From Oceanispirochaeta crateris (lineage in GTDB: Bacteria; Spirochaetota; Spirochaetia; DSM-2461): a stretch of DNA of 64,000 nucleotides. The DNA lies in the NCBI RefSeq assembly GCF_008329965.1, contig NZ_CP036150.1, forward strand, positions 3,018,439 through 3,082,438, in the 5' to 3' direction. Of this stretch, positions 26,197 to 36,877 are shown in pieces (positions within the stretch are counted from its first letter, which is position 1; every line of letters starts with the position of its first letter). The notes beneath the pieces were generated by a model, which saw only the letters and a program-made list of their open reading frames with translations, was not told the origin of the DNA and searched no databases. The position numbers and the translations under genes are program-made.

Positions 26197-28146
26197 TTAA
26201 GATGCTGAAATACTTTCGGGAAGAATTAGAGTGAAGACTGTGCCGGCCCCGGGAGAACTTTCAAACGAAATAGAACCTTTCAATTTTTCCTCAACCAGGG
26301 ACTTGACGATTGCCAAACCCAGACCAGTTCCACCTGCTCCCTTTCTAGTTGTAAAATATACATCAAAGATATGATTCTGTATATGAAGGGGGATTCCTCT
26401 TCCTTTATCGCAAACACTGAGATGGATGAAGTTTTTCACCTTTAATCCTTTGATAGTGATAACTCCCCCAGGAAAGTCTTTTAGGCCGTGGATCAAGGCA
26501 TTATTGATCAGATTCGTCAAAACTTGGGAGATAATACCCGGAATGCTGGTGATCATAAGGTCTCGGCTCAAGTACATCTCAATGGTGCAGCCTGTCTTTT
26601 TTATCCCCAAATTAAGGCCTTTTATGAGCATCTCCAAATATTCATTGAGATTTATGGTTCTGATATCAGGAACAGCCTGATCAGAAGCAACCTGCTTGAA
26701 ACCATTGATTAGAATTCGAGCCTGCTCCATATTTCTGAATATAAGATCCGAAGACTCTATTGTATCCGAAATATAATTATTAAAATCGTCCTCAGACAAA
26801 TCACCTGTTGTGTACAAGTTTGAAATTTTCTTAGTTGTAGATACAATGCTTGTAGAAAGAGTGACACCAACACCCAAAGGTGTTCCCAGCTCATGGGTCA
26901 CCGAGGCAACCAGTCGGCCAAGGTCAGCCATCCTTTCATTTTCACTCATCTGTTCTATGGCGTCCATGGCCGTAGTTTCGGCAGAAATCCTCAAAGAGGT
27001 CTCGCTCTTTCTTTTTTCTACCATATCCTGAATCATGGCTGCACCAAAAAACATAACAAGAAAGGCCAGTCCCAATAGATAAAAGATAATAGGAGCCATG
27101 ATCCAACTATCATCAAGCCGGGATAAAAGATACCCTGAAGCGGTCACCAAAGTAAAAAGAAGCCATCCATAGAGCAACCATTGTGCAACGCCTCTTTTTC
27201 TCAAGATCAGCCAAAGAAGTCCACCCCCGATAAATACATAGGAAATGAGGCTCTGAAGATTCACAATGAAGAAGACAAGATGAGACGGGACCAACAATGG
27301 AAGGAATGATAGAAAAAGTGACAGATATAGAAGGATAGAAAAATAACAGTGGTCAATTTTTTTATATCCAGACAACTTTAAAAATGATTTCAAAAAAAGG
27401 ATAACAGCGGGGTTAAACAGGCCTAAAAGAGAATACCAGAAAAGCGGTGTCCCTCCCGTTCTTAACCGGCCAATAAGAGAAGGCCCCAAGCCTGTCATAA
27501 AGAGAGTGTTTAAACTTGATGAGAGAACAAGCATGAGAAACAGCCAATTAATGCGGTATCTCATATTTATAATCAAAATGATTGAGAGAAGAAGAATGAC
27601 CATGAGGAACCCCATGCCCATCCCCTGAATCAGTGTCCAGGATTGCTGTTTCCTCAAAAAGTTTTCATAGCTTCTAAGAAAAAATTGATAATGAGACACA
27701 TAGCGTGAGTGAATATGGATGTAGAGAGTATAATCCTCCCGGGCAAACTGCGTGACAGGACTATAAGTAAACCCCCGGTACTGGGTCTTATGAATAGAAC
27801 TATCCGGGAGGGTCCAATCAACACGAGAACGTTGGACAAGAAACCCATCTTTCACAAGAAAAGACTCCCAAAATCCAACGCCTTTATGTTCTGTTAAATA
27901 AGAATCTGTCTCATGAAAGACATTATTTAGTTTCACCTTTAGCCAAAGATGGGTTCCTTTCTCTCTGGAGGGGTTTTTGGCATGTGTGTACCATTTTGAT
28001 TCTGGAAGATCCATAAGGTCATAGATGAATGAATCCTCATCAGCATATGTTTCCAAAGCGCCAAGCTCTTTTAAATTCTGTTCCTGAGAAAAGAGGGGAG
28101 CTATCACCAGAAAGAAAATAAGAAGACTCTTAATCTGGAAATGCAT
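26197..28146 (-). CDS. 7TMR-DISM sensor histidine kinase
   Basis: A 649-aa membrane kinase. Signal peptide (~1-20), an extracytoplasmic DISM-type beta domain (~25-170), seven hydrophobic helices (~175-375), then a HisKA-like segment with the phospho-acceptor His in SVTHELGTPLG (~410). The HATPase_c domain has the N-box NLINNALIHG, G1 DKGRGIP and G2 GGTGLGLAIVKSL. It has no receiver domain, so the HD-GYP regulator encoded just upstream is a natural partner. It overlaps that gene by 17 bp. Confidence 0.9.
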   Translation of the reverse strand: MHFQIKSLLIFFLVIAPLFSQEQNLKELGALETYADEDSFIYDLMDLPESKWYTHAKNPSREKGTHLWLKVKLNNVFHETDSYLTEHKGVGFWESFLVKDGFLVQRSRVDWTLPDSSIHKTQYRGFTYSPVTQFAREDYTLYIHIHSRYVSHYQFFLRSYENFLRKQQSWTLIQGMGMGFLMVILLLSIILIINMRYRINWLFLMLVLSSSLNTLFMTGLGPSLIGRLRTGGTPLFWYSLLGLFNPAVILFLKSFLKLSGYKKIDHCYFSILLYLSLFLSFLPLLVPSHLVFFIVNLQSLISYVFIGGGLLWLILRKRGVAQWLLYGWLLFTLVTASGYLLSRLDDSWIMAPIIFYLLGLAFLVMFFGAAMIQDMVEKRKSETSLRISAETTAMDAIEQMSENERMADLGRLVASVTHELGTPLGVGVTLSTSIVSTTKKISNLYTTGDLSEDDFNNYISDTIESSDLIFRNMEQARILINGFKQVASDQAVPDIRTINLNEYLEMLIKGLNLGIKKTGCTIEMYLSRDLMITSIPGIISQVLTNLINNALIHGLKDFPGGVITIKGLKVKNFIHLSVCDKGRGIPLHIQNHIFDVYFTTRKGAGGTGLGLAIVKSLVEEKLKGSISFESSPGAGTVFTLILPESISAS

Positions 28147-29671
28147 TTAAAATGCCTTTTAACTCATCATAATTTTCCACAAAAAGATCGACTAATGCAG
28201 GTTCAAAATCCCTTCCTTTCCGTTCCAGGATGAACTCAAGAGCTTCATCCAATTCCCAGGCTCTTTTATATACCCGTTTATGCGTCAATGCATCAAAAAC
28301 ATCCACCACAGCCAAGATACGGGCTGGCCTGGAAATATCTTCTCCTTTAATCCCGAAAGGATAACCGCTGCCATCCCAGCATTCATGATGAGAGAGGGCA
28401 ATGGTGGCTGCATCCGGAAAGAACTCATCTTCATTGGAACTGAGCATTTTGTATCCAATTTGAACATGAGATTTCATGACCGCCATTTCATCTTCAGTCA
28501 GTTTTCCAGGTTTTTTCAAAATATGATCAGGAATACCAATCTTGCCAAGGTCATGGAGGATGGAAGCCATTTTCCAATTCTCTGCCTGATCTTCATGAAT
28601 ACCCAGTTTTCTAGACATGAGATATACCATTTCTGAAACTCTTCTAATATGATTCCCTGTCTCAGAGAAGTGCTGTTCAATGACCTCAGAAAGAAAATAC
28701 AACATTCTTTTTTGAGAACGGGACCGACTCACCGATAAAATCCAATAGTCCATAGCCAGGGATGCATTCAGCATAAAAGCCGATAGAATAGTATGGTCTG
28801 TCAGATCCGGTTCTTTCAGAACCTTCGTGATCAAATACAACCCTTCTTCCTGCCGGGAATCCAGAGCACAAGACAAATAAGGAAAAGAATAGAAAATACT
28901 ATTCCCTTTGGAACATTCTGACAAAAGAGAAGCAAACTCCCCATCTCCGGAAAGGTCCAAAACAGACCCTTCCCTTTCCTTATAGACTCCTAATCCCAAG
29001 CGAACACGGCAGCCCTTATCTCCCTTCTGTAATATGAGCGAATCCATGGGTACCGCGCTGGAATCACCGGAGGCAATTTGCTGAAACTGTTTGATGATGA
29101 GAGATAGAAAATCATGAGTATTTTCGGTTGTCCAAAGTTCTGTGCCACAGCTCAAAATCTGCTGAAAGCCTTTACGGTTCCTGTTTAAAACATGGATATC
29201 CCTATAGCCCCTTATGGCAACCGTCAGAGATGTGATGAGCTTTACATCTGTCAGTTCTGTTTTTTCTTTATAATCGTTGATTTCATACCTTTGAATGATA
29301 TCCCGCTCTGGAGCCAGACCTGGTTGACCCGTCCTGAGGATCAAACGGATTTCCATATTCTTCTGTTCATGACGCAACCAATGGATGAATTGTAGCCCGC
29401 TGTTATCCTCTTCCATGACAATATCGACAAAGGCAACGGCTACATCCGGATTTTCAATCATGACCTTCTTGGCTTCCACAAATGAAAATGCAGATAAGAA
29501 ATTAAGTTTTCGACCTTCAAACTGATAATCCCTGAGCACCAGTTTCGTAACTGAGTGCATGATGGGTTCATCATCAACAATGAGGATTTTCCAGACTTCC
29601 TCCAGAAGCAATTCATCATTTTTCCTGGTTTTGGTCTTAAATTGAACTCCCTTGTTTTGTGGCACATTCAT
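28130..29671 (-). CDS. Response regulator with DUF3369-like and HD-GYP phosphodiesterase domains
   Basis: A 513-aa protein. Receiver domain at ~27-150: ILIVDDEPIMHS and the phospho-acceptor Asp in AVAFVDIVMEE. A DUF3369-like GAF domain fills ~165-325. The HD-GYP domain at ~335-505 has ILHDLGKIGIPDHIL and HHECWDGSGYPFG, the complete metal-site set, so cyclic di-GMP hydrolysis is likely. It lies 4 bp after the propeller kinase gene and overlaps the next kinase, so the three are probably co-expressed. Confidence 0.93.
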   Translation of the reverse strand: MNVPQNKGVQFKTKTRKNDELLLEEVWKILIVDDEPIMHSVTKLVLRDYQFEGRKLNFLSAFSFVEAKKVMIENPDVAVAFVDIVMEEDNSGLQFIHWLRHEQKNMEIRLILRTGQPGLAPERDIIQRYEINDYKEKTELTDVKLITSLTVAIRGYRDIHVLNRNRKGFQQILSCGTELWTTENTHDFLSLIIKQFQQIASGDSSAVPMDSLILQKGDKGCRVRLGLGVYKEREGSVLDLSGDGEFASLLSECSKGNSIFYSFPYLSCALDSRQEEGLYLITKVLKEPDLTDHTILSAFMLNASLAMDYWILSVSRSRSQKRMLYFLSEVIEQHFSETGNHIRRVSEMVYLMSRKLGIHEDQAENWKMASILHDLGKIGIPDHILKKPGKLTEDEMAVMKSHVQIGYKMLSSNEDEFFPDAATIALSHHECWDGSGYPFGIKGEDISRPARILAVVDVFDALTHKRVYKRAWELDEALEFILERKGRDFEPALVDLFVENYDELKGILNAFPD

Positions 29672-29675
29672 AAGC

Positions 29676-32600
29676 CTATGATTCCTGCTCTTTTTTTACT
29701 AATGGGAATTTCATATGAAAACAGGCTCCGTCTTCATCATGAATGCTAACGATGCTTCCAGAAAACTGAAGCTTAATCAGGTTGTATACAAAAAATAAAC
29801 CCATACCAATACCTCTTGCCTTGCCGGAATCGGAACTTCCCTCAAAAGGTTCAAATATTTTAGTTTGTGCCTCATTTGAAATCCCCTTACCATTATCTTT
29901 GTATATTAAAAGAGCTACTTTTTCTGAATAAACCACTTTTAATGATATTTCCTTATCAAGGTTCTTCTCGTCCATTCCAGTGAAGGCATGTTGAAGAGAA
30001 TTCCCTAAGAGGCTGTCTATGATCTCTTGAAATGAACTGATGGATCCCAAGATGAATGATTCTGTTTCCGGCAGGTCCATATGACAGGCAATCCCCGCCT
30101 TTTTCAAAGTACTAATCCAATACTGGCTTATATACACTTTCAGAACATCACTGAGATTAAAAAGAACCGGCGCAGGAAGGGCCTGAGCACTGGAGGCCCG
30201 TGACAGTTGATGAACAATCTGTACCGCTTGTTTTGTCCCATCCAGAGCCATATCACAACATTCAATCAATTGAGAATTTGGGTCATTCGACTCTAGAGAG
30301 GTTTTTAAAAACGAGAGGGCCGTTAAGCTGGAACCAAGAGGGGTGTTTAGATTGTGAGCCAGGCGAACAGTCAGGCTGACCAACGAGGCCATTCTCTCAC
30401 CAACATTGAGGATTTCACGCATTTTCTTTTCCCGGATGAGAGCCTGCTCCAAATCGACAGTCCGTTCTTGTACCCTCTGCTCCAAAAGAGAAGCTTTTTC
30501 TTCACTCTTTCGGATTTTCCATTGAAGGACTATAAGCAGTAAGGCAACGATAGCAATAACAAGAGAAATCTTAAAAATCATTGTTTGATGAAATTCTGGT
30601 TTTACATAGACTCTTAGTGACTTTTCTGGCGACCAAACGCCATCGGAGCTGGCCGATTTATATCGGAAATGGTAGACCCCGGGTAATAGGTTTGTATAAG
30701 TTGAATTGGGACTATTTCCTGTGTAGTTCCAATTAGGTTCCAATCCATCGAGATAATAGGCATAACTATTCTTTTCCGGTTCAGAATAATGAAGAGACTT
30801 AAAATCAAAGGTGACTACAAGTTCATCCCTCGTCAGTCTCAATTCTTCCAGAGCACTCAGCGTTTTTGGCAGAAGAACCTTAGAGTGAACAAGTTCATTG
30901 ACTGAAATCTTTCTATTATTGATCTTCAGGCCGGTAAGAAGGGTTTCTGGTGTTTTATCATTAAATGAGACCACCAGAGGATCAAAATAGCTGAGCCCTT
31001 CCACGCCACCAAAATACAGAATTCCATTCCTGCCTGACAGAGAGGCTCCGCTGTTAAATTCATTACTCTGAAGCCCATCAGATTCTGTAAAGACTGTAAT
31101 ACTCATGCTTTCAGGAGAAATAAGGGCCAGGCCCTTGTTTGTACTTGTCCAAAGCCGGCCCTGCCTGTCTTCCAGTATTCCGTAGACAGTATTGTTAGGC
31201 ATTCCCTGCTGAGTAGTATACCCTTGAAATGTGTCTGACTCAGAAACATATCGGTGGAGGCCGCCTCCGGCAGTCCCCACCCAAAGCGTTTGATCACTGG
31301 AAACAAAAATACTTAAGATATGAGCCCCAGACAGGCCATGAACGGCGGTTGATTCCGGTGAGTAATGTTTAACAAGTGTCCCTTCCAGATCTAAAACCAT
31401 CAACCCAGAATCAATGGAACCGAGGTATACCCTTTCATCCTCAATCAACATGGTTCTAAATGATAGAGTGGGAACATCAGGCAGCCTGATCGTCTGTTGA
31501 AGAGAACCTTCCTGGCTGATGATGTGAATGCCTCCCCCCTGGGTTGTGGCCCAAATCCTGCCTCGTTTATCTTCGGTAACTGTATAAATACTGCTGAAAC
31601 TGCCTCGTACAGGGATGAAAAGATCTTTTTCTTTATAATACAGACCATGATTTTTGGTACCGATCCACATCTTCCCCCGGCTGTCTCTAAAAAGACTCAT
31701 GACCCGGTTGTCTCCCAGTGCTCCTGAACTTTCCGGATTGGCAGTAAAATGCTCCAGGAGAGCTCCCGTAGAAGAGAAATGATACAAACCTCCTCCAAAC
31801 GTACCGATCCAGAGGCTCTGGTCTATATCTTCCCACAAAGAAACAACGATTAGATTATCCAGCCCTTCTTTAGATCCAAGGTATGAAAAACCAACCCTGT
31901 GTATATCGATTTTCTTCAAACCATGACCTAATAACCCTACCCAAAGATTATCCGAGCGGTCTATAAAGACAGATAAAACAGTTGTGCCCTCTATGAAAGA
32001 CCTGCTTTCCTCGGGCCCACTGCATTCACTAAGGATGAGCCCCTCTGAAGCAGTTCCCGTCCAGACCCTGGATTTGCTATCCGAGACTAGGGAGGTAACT
32101 GATACGTCTGTACCCGCACAAGGATGGACCTCACCGCTTGTAAGATTAATTTGATACAACCCTTTATCGGAACCTGCCCAGAGGATATAATTCTGTTTTT
32201 CAAGAGCTTTGATCTTACGGTCTTTCAGAATGATCTGTTCTGTTTTTCCACCAGCCAGATCAAAGACAATCAAACCATTATCGCTTGCAACAAAGATCTT
32301 ATTTGCTTCTAGAATCAAATCATTTACTTTCAAATTTTGTAAAAGAGGATTCAATTGTCCGTTGTTAAAATAAAAAATACCTTTATCCGCAAGAGAAAGA
32401 ATCACCCCCCCAGAGTCTACAGCTATTGCCTTTCGCACATCATAAGACATGAGGCTCATATCATAGGGTTCAACGACTTCCGTCTCAAAGAAATACCGAT
32501 ACAAACCAGATGAAGAAGAGATTATAATGTCTCCCCTCTCATCCTCAGTGATGCTATAAACATACCCACTGGAAACGGACGTTTCTTCACCAATGATGGT

Positions 32601-32819
32601 AAACTCCACCCCATCAAAAAGGTTAATCCCATCTTGTGTACCAAACCAGAGAAGTCCCCGGCTATCTTGAAAAATCGAATAGACTGAATTTGTGATCAAA
32701 CCATCATCGATCGTATAGGAGGTAAATCGAACTGTCGATGACCCGTGAGGCTCCAAAGAATGGAGCGTGATAAAACTGAAGAGATGAATAATAATAAAAA
32801 GTAGTCCTATTCTATTCAC
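29676..32819 (-). CDS. Two-beta-propeller sensor histidine kinase
   Basis: A 1047-aa kinase. Signal peptide, about fourteen Reg_prop repeats of the type DSRGLLWFGTQDGI forming two propellers (~25-640), a Y_Y_Y domain (~655-725, ending FRYKSASSDGVWS), one membrane helix (~737-757) and a coiled coil. The HisKA-like helix has AHNLNTPLG (~828) in place of the usual HELRTPL. The HATPase_c domain ends in GIGMGLFFVYNL. Unlike many gut hybrid systems it has no receiver or AraC domain. It is the first gene of the signalling unit. The ligand is unknown; such propellers often sense glycans. Confidence 0.9.
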   Translation of the reverse strand: MNRIGLLFIIIHLFSFITLHSLEPHGSSTVRFTSYTIDDGLITNSVYSIFQDSRGLLWFGTQDGINLFDGVEFTIIGEETSVSSGYVYSITEDERGDIIISSSSGLYRYFFETEVVEPYDMSLMSYDVRKAIAVDSGGVILSLADKGIFYFNNGQLNPLLQNLKVNDLILEANKIFVASDNGLIVFDLAGGKTEQIILKDRKIKALEKQNYILWAGSDKGLYQINLTSGEVHPCAGTDVSVTSLVSDSKSRVWTGTASEGLILSECSGPEESRSFIEGTTVLSVFIDRSDNLWVGLLGHGLKKIDIHRVGFSYLGSKEGLDNLIVVSLWEDIDQSLWIGTFGGGLYHFSSTGALLEHFTANPESSGALGDNRVMSLFRDSRGKMWIGTKNHGLYYKEKDLFIPVRGSFSSIYTVTEDKRGRIWATTQGGGIHIISQEGSLQQTIRLPDVPTLSFRTMLIEDERVYLGSIDSGLMVLDLEGTLVKHYSPESTAVHGLSGAHILSIFVSSDQTLWVGTAGGGLHRYVSESDTFQGYTTQQGMPNNTVYGILEDRQGRLWTSTNKGLALISPESMSITVFTESDGLQSNEFNSGASLSGRNGILYFGGVEGLSYFDPLVVSFNDKTPETLLTGLKINNRKISVNELVHSKVLLPKTLSALEELRLTRDELVVTFDFKSLHYSEPEKNSYAYYLDGLEPNWNYTGNSPNSTYTNLLPGVYHFRYKSASSDGVWSPEKSLRVYVKPEFHQTMIFKISLVIAIVALLLIVLQWKIRKSEEKASLLEQRVQERTVDLEQALIREKKMREILNVGERMASLVSLTVRLAHNLNTPLGSSLTALSFLKTSLESNDPNSQLIECCDMALDGTKQAVQIVHQLSRASSAQALPAPVLFNLSDVLKVYISQYWISTLKKAGIACHMDLPETESFILGSISSFQEIIDSLLGNSLQHAFTGMDEKNLDKEISLKVVYSEKVALLIYKDNGKGISNEAQTKIFEPFEGSSDSGKARGIGMGLFFVYNLIKLQFSGSIVSIHDEDGACFHMKFPLVKKEQES

Positions 32820-33095
32820 TATTCAAGGATACTAGCTAATGGAAAGGAGTTCAAATACTTAATAATTATTTTTCGCTCTAACTCAATTAGATTTAATTTC
32901 AAAGCTGCTCATTCAAGAGAAGCTCACGACCTTTGACATGCTTCTAGAACAAACTACAGTCCAGGTACATGATAAAGTCAGGATAGATTCATCAATAAAA
33001 GAACAAAGTTTATCCCGAACCATATAAAATGATCTGGAAAAAGATGAGAATCATTCCTACAATTAAGAGATCATAATAAAGTAAGGATAGACACA

Positions 33096-34502
33096 GTGGC
33101 TAGAAACACACTTTATAACAAAATTTGGGATTCTCACAATGTAGGGGTTCTCCCCACAGGTCAGAATCAACTTCTCATAGGATTGCATTTGGTTCATGAG
33201 GTGACCAGCCCCCAAGCCTTTGATGCACTGAGAGAAGAAGGCATATCTGTTGCATTTCCAGACAGAACGTTTGCAACATGTGACCATATTATACCTACAA
33301 ACTCTACAAACAGGCCTTTTGATGACTCTCAGGCCGAACTCATGATGGAAGCTCTGGAGAAGAATACAAAGGATTTTGGTATAACCTTCTACGACCCACC
33401 CTCTGGAAAACAGGGCATTGTCCATATTGTAGGTCCGGAAACGGGATTGACCCAACCGGGTATGACAATTGCCTGTGGAGACTCTCATACCTCCACCCAT
33501 GGTGCCTTTGGAACTTTGGCCTTTGGTATTGGAACGAGTCAGGTTCGGGATGTATTGGCTACAGGCTGTTTGTCCATGGACGAACTCAAGGTGAGAAGAA
33601 TAGAGGTCAATGGGACTCTCCCCGAAGGAGTCACTCCTAAGGATGTGATTCTCTATATCATCAATAAACTGGGTGTCCGTGGTGGGTTGGGATACGCTTA
33701 TGAATATGCGGGAGATGTATTTGATGCCATGTCCATGGAAGGAAGGATGACGGTCTGCAATATGTCGATCGAAGGTGGTGCCCGAGCAGGATATGTCAAT
33801 CCCGATGAGACTACATTTTCCTACCTGAAGGGTAGAGAATTTAGTCCTAAGGGAAAAGCCTGGGATAAGGCTGTCAGCTGGTGGAAATCTCTGTCTTCAG
33901 ACAAGGATGCCCAATACGATGACCTGGTTATTTTTAAAGCCGAGGATATTTCTCCTATGGTTACCTGGGGAATTACTCCTGCACAGAGCGTATCAGTGAA
34001 CGAAAAGCTTCCCCTTCTGACAGGTATTTCTGAAGACCTGAAAAAATCGCTATCCGATGCCTATGCACACATGAAACTGACACCTGGTCAGAAAGCGGTT
34101 GAGATTCCCGTTCAGGTAGCCTTTATAGGCAGCTGTACTAATGGCCGAATGTCCGACTTAAGGGCAGCCGCAGAGGTTGTCAAAGGAAAAAGGATTCATC
34201 CGGATGTCAGAGGAATCGTTGTACCAGGTTCCATACCTGTTCGTCTGCAGGCCATGAAAGAGGGCTTGGATAAAATATTTGAAGACGCTGGTTTTGAGTG
34301 GCGCCAGGCAGGATGTTCCATGTGTCTTGCCATGAATCCGGACAAGCTGATTGGGGATGAAATTTCTGCCAGCTCCAGCAATAGGAATTTCATAGGTCGC
34401 CAGGGAAGCCCCAAGGGAAGGACCCTGTTGATGTCTCCTGTTATGGTGGCGGCAGCAGCCCTCAATGGACATGTCAGTGATATCAGGGAGTTGAACAAAT
34501 GA
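33096..34502 (+). CDS. leuC: 3-isopropylmalate dehydratase large subunit
   Basis: LeuC, 468 aa, isomerises 2- to 3-isopropylmalate in leucine synthesis using a [4Fe-4S] cluster. The ligand cysteines lie in FIGSCTNGR and [10 protein letters not shown] (the C-x2-C pair). [13 protein letters not shown] and [10 protein letters not shown] are also intact. It starts with GTG after an AAGGA site and overlaps leuD by ATGA. A TTGACA box near 32933 may be its promoter. leuA and leuB are not nearby. Confidence 0.96.
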   Translation: MARNTLYNKIWDSHNVGVLPTGQNQLLIGLHLVHEVTSPQAFDALREEGISVAFPDRTFATCDHIIPTNSTNRPFDDSQAELMMEALEKNTKDFGITFYDPPSGKQGIVHIVGPETGLTQPGMTIACGDSHTSTHGAFGTLAFGIGTSQVRDVLATGCLSMDELKVRRIEVNGTLPEGVTPKDVILYIINKLGVRGGLGYAYEYAGDVFDAMSMEGRMTVCNMSIEGGARAGYVNPDETTFSYLKGREFSPKGKAWDKAVSWWKSLSSDKDAQYDDLVIFKAEDISPMVTWGITPAQSVSVNEKLPLLTGISEDLKKSLSDAYAHMKLTPGQKAVEIPVQVAFIGSCTNGRMSDLRAAAEVVKGKRIHPDVRGIVVPGSIPVRLQAMKEGLDKIFEDAGFEWRQAGCSMCLAMNPDKLIGDEISASSSNRNFIGRQGSPKGRTLLMSPVMVAAAALNGHVSDIRELNK

Positions 34503-35110
34503 GTGTAAAAAAGATTACCTCTTTACGGGGAACAGGAATCTCTATCAGAGGCAACGATATTGATACGGACAGAATCATACCTGCCCGATATCTGAAGGAA
34601 ATAACTTTTTCCAAAATGGGAGAGTACCCCTTCTTTGATGAAAGATTTCAAGAAGATGGAACAGAAAAAGACCATCCCTTCAATAAAAAAGAGAGAAAGG
34701 ATGCCTCAATTCTTGTTGTAAATGATAACTTTGGATGCGGTTCCAGCAGAGAACACGCTCCTCAGGCACTTTTCAGATGGGGAATAAAAGCTGTTTTGGC
34801 AGAATCTTTAGCCGAGATTTTTGCTGGAAACTGTACCATGATCGGAATGGCTGCGGTCACACTCTCCCCGGGGGATATTAAAGAAATCCAAACAGCCGTA
34901 GAGAGTGACAGCCAAGTGGAAATCAAATTGAATCTTGAAAACATGACAGTTGAATGCGGTGAAAAAAGTTACAAAGCCATGATGCCTGAATCAGGTCGGC
35001 AAGCCTTGATAGAAGGCACTTGGGATAGCACCTCTCTTCTGAGAAGCCGGCTGGATTTAGCAAAAAAAACGGCATCTTCGCTCCCTTATATGAATCACTT
35101 TGAATCCTGA
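34499..35110 (+). CDS. leuD: 3-isopropylmalate dehydratase small subunit
   Basis: LeuD, 203 aa, is the swivel-domain partner of LeuC. Signature blocks: [18 protein letters not shown] (~18-35), [15 protein letters not shown] (~77-91) with the active-site Arg/Ser, and NCTMIG. It overlaps leuC by 4 bp. Its 3' end is followed after 64 bp by the methyltransferase gene, so the three may share a transcript. Confidence 0.96.
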   Translation: MSVKKITSLRGTGISIRGNDIDTDRIIPARYLKEITFSKMGEYPFFDERFQEDGTEKDHPFNKKERKDASILVVNDNFGCGSSREHAPQALFRWGIKAVLAESLAEIFAGNCTMIGMAAVTLSPGDIKEIQTAVESDSQVEIKLNLENMTVECGEKSYKAMMPESGRQALIEGTWDSTSLLRSRLDLAKKTASSLPYMNHFES

Positions 35111-35174
35111 AATACTCTCGTCCTGTGCTTGTCTACCCGGGCAGGTGCAGGATAAGCTGGGCCCAGGAGAAAAT

Positions 35175-36203
35175 ATGAACCAGGAAACATTGGACAGCGT
35201 CCTCAAAATACTCAAATCTCGACAGCAGGAATTAAGAAGCTATTTCAGCAGCAGCGGTACCGATTGTTATAGAATTTTCAATAGGAGTTTTGCAAATCTA
35301 CCCCTTTTCATCGATCGCTATGGAAGTTATATACACCTCACCCAGCTTGAAGGCCCCGAGGAATTGGACCTGAGTGAAGAAGAACTTAAGAAGATTGCCG
35401 GCACTCTATATTGTCCCATGGACCGGCTCATTGTGAAACGAAGAAAATCCTTAGCAGAACATGAACAGTATACCCCTTTGAAAGACGAACAGGAAAAGCT
35501 GATTGTGCATGAAAATGATCTGAGTTTTCAGGTGAATCTAAGGGATTATATTGACACAGGGCTCTTTTTGGATCACAGACCTACAAGACAAATGGTCCGG
35601 GAAGAGTGCTTTGATCTCTCTGTACTCAACCTTTTCAGCTATACTGGATCATTTTCGGTCTATGCCGCATCAGGAGGCGCAAAAAGAATCACAACAGTTG
35701 ATCTTTCTGCACCATATTTAGAACAGGCAAAGGAAAATTTCAGATTGAATGACTTTTTACCGGGAGCCTTCGAATTTGTCCAGGCGGATGTTTTCAAATT
35801 CCTAAAAGAGAGCGCAGAAAAAAAGGAGAAATGGGATCTAATCATCCTTGACCCGCCTACCTTTTCAAACAGCCGAAAAATGGAGCGGACCCTAAAAATC
35901 CAGGATGACTATAAAGAGCTAATTGAGGCCTGCTGCAAAGTCATGAAAGGAGGAGGTCGTCTACTATTTTCCAATAATCAGTCAGACTTCCGTTTCCATA
36001 AAAAAGATTTCCCCACAGGCTTGCAGATTGATGAAATAACCAAAGAGACAACAGCTGAGGATTTTAAAAACAAACCGGCTCACAAATGCTGGGTCATCAC
36101 CGGGTTTTTTCAGGGAAAGACAGGACACGAAGGATCCTCAAGAAAAGCGCCGAGATCCTCTGGAAACAGACGTCCCGAACGAGGTAGGCACTCCAGATCA
36201 TAA
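35175..36203 (+). CDS. RlmK-type rRNA (guanine-N7) methyltransferase, stand-alone
   Basis: A ~342-aa SAM-dependent methyltransferase. The N-terminal part (TDCYRIFNRSFANLPLFIDR) and core (DYIDTGLFLDHRPTR, LNLFSYTGSFSVYAA, TTVDLSAPYLEQA, LILDPPTFSNS, LFSNNQSDF) closely resemble the RlmK half of RlmKL, which makes m7G2069 in 23S rRNA. The RlmL half is absent. AGGAG lies 6 nt before the ATG at 35175; the longer frame from 35100 would overlap leuD. A basic tail (~320-342) overlaps the convergent pseudouridine synthase gene. Confidence 0.84.
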   Translation: MNQETLDSVLKILKSRQQELRSYFSSSGTDCYRIFNRSFANLPLFIDRYGSYIHLTQLEGPEELDLSEEELKKIAGTLYCPMDRLIVKRRKSLAEHEQYTPLKDEQEKLIVHENDLSFQVNLRDYIDTGLFLDHRPTRQMVREECFDLSVLNLFSYTGSFSVYAASGGAKRITTVDLSAPYLEQAKENFRLNDFLPGAFEFVQADVFKFLKESAEKKEKWDLIILDPPTFSNSRKMERTLKIQDDYKELIEACCKVMKGGGRLLFSNNQSDFRFHKKDFPTGLQIDEITKETTAEDFKNKPAHKCWVITGFFQGKTGHEGSSRKAPRSSGNRRPERGRHSRS

Positions 36204-36772
36204 ACAATTCCTCTCCAGGTGAATTGAAGCTTCCAGGAATGAAGATACATTCTGTCTGCCTTCGGATCAGGGATGTGATAAAGGGGATCTCCCCAAACAG
36301 GAGCCCCCTGACTCTTTAGGGCCACTCTGATCTGATGGGTTTTTCCTGTGTATATCCTGACGAAAAATAATCGGTACCCCGTTTGCAAGGGGACACTGAT
36401 AAAGTACGTTCTCGATGGATTATCCTTATTTCGGGTCAAGATCCATTGCCCCCGCCTGGATCTCTGCATATCTCCCACAACCCATCCCTGCTTTTTTTTA
36501 GGTTTCTTATCAGAAATGGCCAGGTAGTATTTCTCTATCTCCGAGGATGACAACAAAGTCCCCAAACCACTTGCCGCAGCACGGTTCCTGGCCACAAGAA
36601 TGAGACCGGACGTCGGTTTATCCAAACGATGCACAGGATAAAGGGTCTCCTTTGGATACTGCTCTTTTAGAAGAGAGAAAAACCCTGGGCCCTCATCTGA
36701 ATTATGAAAATCGAGATTTTCTTCTTTATAACAGACCAGAAAATCTTCTGTTTCTCTTAAAATTTCAACCAT
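36110..36772 (-). CDS. RluA-family pseudouridine synthase (TIGR01621-like)
   Basis: A 220-aa RNA pseudouridine synthase. The catalytic Asp is in VHRLDKPTSGLIL (~46-58). The block DKKPKKKQGWVVGDMQRSRR (~88-107) is distinctive for the TIGR01621 subgroup, and TGKTHQIRVALKSQGAP and GDPLYH follow. It lacks an S4 domain, as usual for this subgroup. The modified RNA position is not deducible. Its 3' end overlaps the methyltransferase gene tail-to-tail by 94 bp. Confidence 0.88.
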   Translation of the reverse strand: MVEILRETEDFLVCYKEENLDFHNSDEGPGFFSLLKEQYPKETLYPVHRLDKPTSGLILVARNRAAASGLGTLLSSSEIEKYYLAISDKKPKKKQGWVVGDMQRSRRGQWILTRNKDNPSRTYFISVPLQTGYRLFFVRIYTGKTHQIRVALKSQGAPVWGDPLYHIPDPKADRMYLHSWKLQFTWRGIVYDLECLPRSGRLFPEDLGAFLEDPSCPVFP

Positions 36773-36877
36773 AGAATCATTATAGTCGTCTCACCCTCCC
36801 CTGCGTAGTATTGATTTGGATTTTTACTCTGGACAAGAGCGGCTCAGAGTACGAGAATTCCTAGATGGAGGACAGCC

